DNA of 64,000 nt from Calothrix sp. NIES-4101 (GTDB taxonomy: Bacteria > Cyanobacteriota > Cyanobacteriia > Cyanobacteriales > Nostocaceae). The DNA lies in the NCBI GenBank assembly GCA_004296455.1, contig AP018280.1, positions 806,001 to 870,000 on the forward strand. The letters run 5' to 3'. Positions 63,394 through 64,000 of the stretch are shown here, one piece after another (the first letter of the stretch is position 1; every line of letters starts with the position of its first letter). The notes under the pieces are model-generated. The model did no database searches. It was not told the DNA's origin and was given only the letters and a program-made list of their open reading frames with translations. The position numbers and the translations under genes were made by a program.

Positions 63394-64000
63394 AAATTGT
63401 GGATGTTGCGAAGGAGTTGAATCAATCACTCCTATTTCCACCGCGAATCGTCCTGGTTTAAATAATTTAGCCTATCGAGTTGGGACTCACAGCACCTTTC
63501 TCGAAATCATGAAAGCAAGTATTTCCAGCAGTAAATATCCTGCTCTTGCTAATTTAAAAACTCGAAATAGTAACGATGCGTCAATTGCTTTTCTAGATGC
63601 TTGGGCTACGGTAGCAGATGTTTTGACGTTTTATCAAGAAAGAATTGCCAACGAAGGCTATTTACGCACAGCAACAGAAAGACGCTCTGTATTAGAATTA
63701 GCTCGGTTAGTTGGTTATAGTTTGCGTCCTGGTGTCGCTGCAACTGTTTATCCTGCTTTCACGATGGAAATAGGATATAACAAAGATACGCAAATACCCG
63801 CAGGTACAAAAATTCAAAGTTTACCTGCTGCGGGGGAAATGCCACAATTTTTTGAAACGGCAGAAACTATCGAAGGTCGTACTGAATGGAATAATTTACA
63901 AGTGAGATTAACTAGACCTCATGATATTAATGTAAATAATTCCGAAATTATAGATAAAGTTTATTTTCAGGGAATTACAACTAATTTGAAATTAAACGAC
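63383..64000 (+). CDS. second large baseplate wedge protein, 3' end outside window
   Basis: A frame starting with ATG 63383, after CGGAGGAATAGGAC, runs to the window edge without a stop. It opens MNNENCGCCEGVESITPIST with a Cys-rich patch, then LAYRVGTHSTFLEIMKASIS, DAWATVADVLTFYQERIANEGYLRTATERRSVLELARLVGYSLRPGVAA, and AGTKIQSLPAAGEMPQFFETAE. This is the start of an Afp12-like baseplate protein, paralogous in layout to the preceding gene. The Cys-rich N-terminus is unusual. At least 206 residues are visible. Confidence 0.9.
   Translation, partial: MNNENCGCCEGVESITPISTANRPGLNNLAYRVGTHSTFLEIMKASISSSKYPALANLKTRNSNDASIAFLDAWATVADVLTFYQERIANEGYLRTATERRSVLELARLVGYSLRPGVAATVYPAFTMEIGYNKDTQIPAGTKIQSLPAAGEMPQFFETAETIEGRTEWNNLQVRLTRPHDINVNNSEIIDKVYFQGITTNLKLND

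Noticed and set aside
1-64000. tRNA, rRNA, CRISPR arrays and riboswitches
   Set aside because: I looked for conserved tRNA arms, rRNA segments and short spaced repeats by eye and found none I could support; a covariance-model scan would be needed to exclude small RNAs.

Overview
The window looks like chromosomal DNA of a filamentous, probably heterocyst-forming cyanobacterium (Nostocales type). The reasons are the many GCGATCGC (HIP1) palindromes, AT-rich intergenic DNA, and cyanobacterial families such as CHAT/TPR proteins, caspase-STAND-WD40 proteins, DUF1822, Uma2, pentapeptide repeats and a large insertion-sequence load. No rRNA, tRNA or CRISPR array was seen. Every assignment was made by reading motifs; no database search was run.

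Region 1 (1-19,000) is a cluster of programmed-death or defence-like genes that mobile DNA has taken apart. It holds an alpha/beta hydrolase (5' end outside the window), a TPR-CHAT protease gene split by an IS1380-type element with a 4-bp target duplication, an intact caspase-STAND-WD40 gene, and a tandem paralogue of it. The paralogue is broken by a 1-nt frameshift, an ISAzo13-type element, an IS4-type element and a 178-bp MITE-like element. All these genes can be rebuilt in frame by removing the elements. Two of them share a homologous in-frame insertion of about 34 residues.

Region 2 (19,000-27,700) is a graveyard of gene fragments: an adenine deaminase 3' end, a ParB-like 5' end joined through an IS to a nucleotidyltransferase 3' end, an HD-hydrolase 5' stub, a resolvase remnant and a frameshifted Nudix gene. 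Intact GNAT, methyltransferase and HIT genes lie among them.

Region 3 (27,700-43,000) carries a pentapeptide-membrane-CHAT protein, three small secreted proteins, a sigma-like/DUF1822 pair, a tricorn-type protease split by an IS with a 9-bp target duplication, a Uma2 gene and small hypothetical genes.

Region 4 (43,400-64,000) is an extracellular-type contractile injection system (eCIS): sheath, tube, baseplate chaperone-like protein, Pvc16-like cap protein, AAA+ ATPase, three DUF4157 effector-type genes, tube-initiator protein, LysM protein, gpD- and gpV-like spike parts, PAAR-like tip, gp25 and two large baseplate proteins, the last cut by the window edge. Most junctions overlap by 4 nt (ATGA), which implies one translationally coupled operon. 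The three DUF4157 genes share an N-terminal zinc-ribbon plus DUF4157 cassette but carry unrelated C-termini: a lytic transglycosylase, an HExxHG peptidase (gene frameshifted), and a metzincin-like peptidase joined to a predicted beta-barrel. The injection-system region contains no insertion sequence, in contrast to the first 37 kb.
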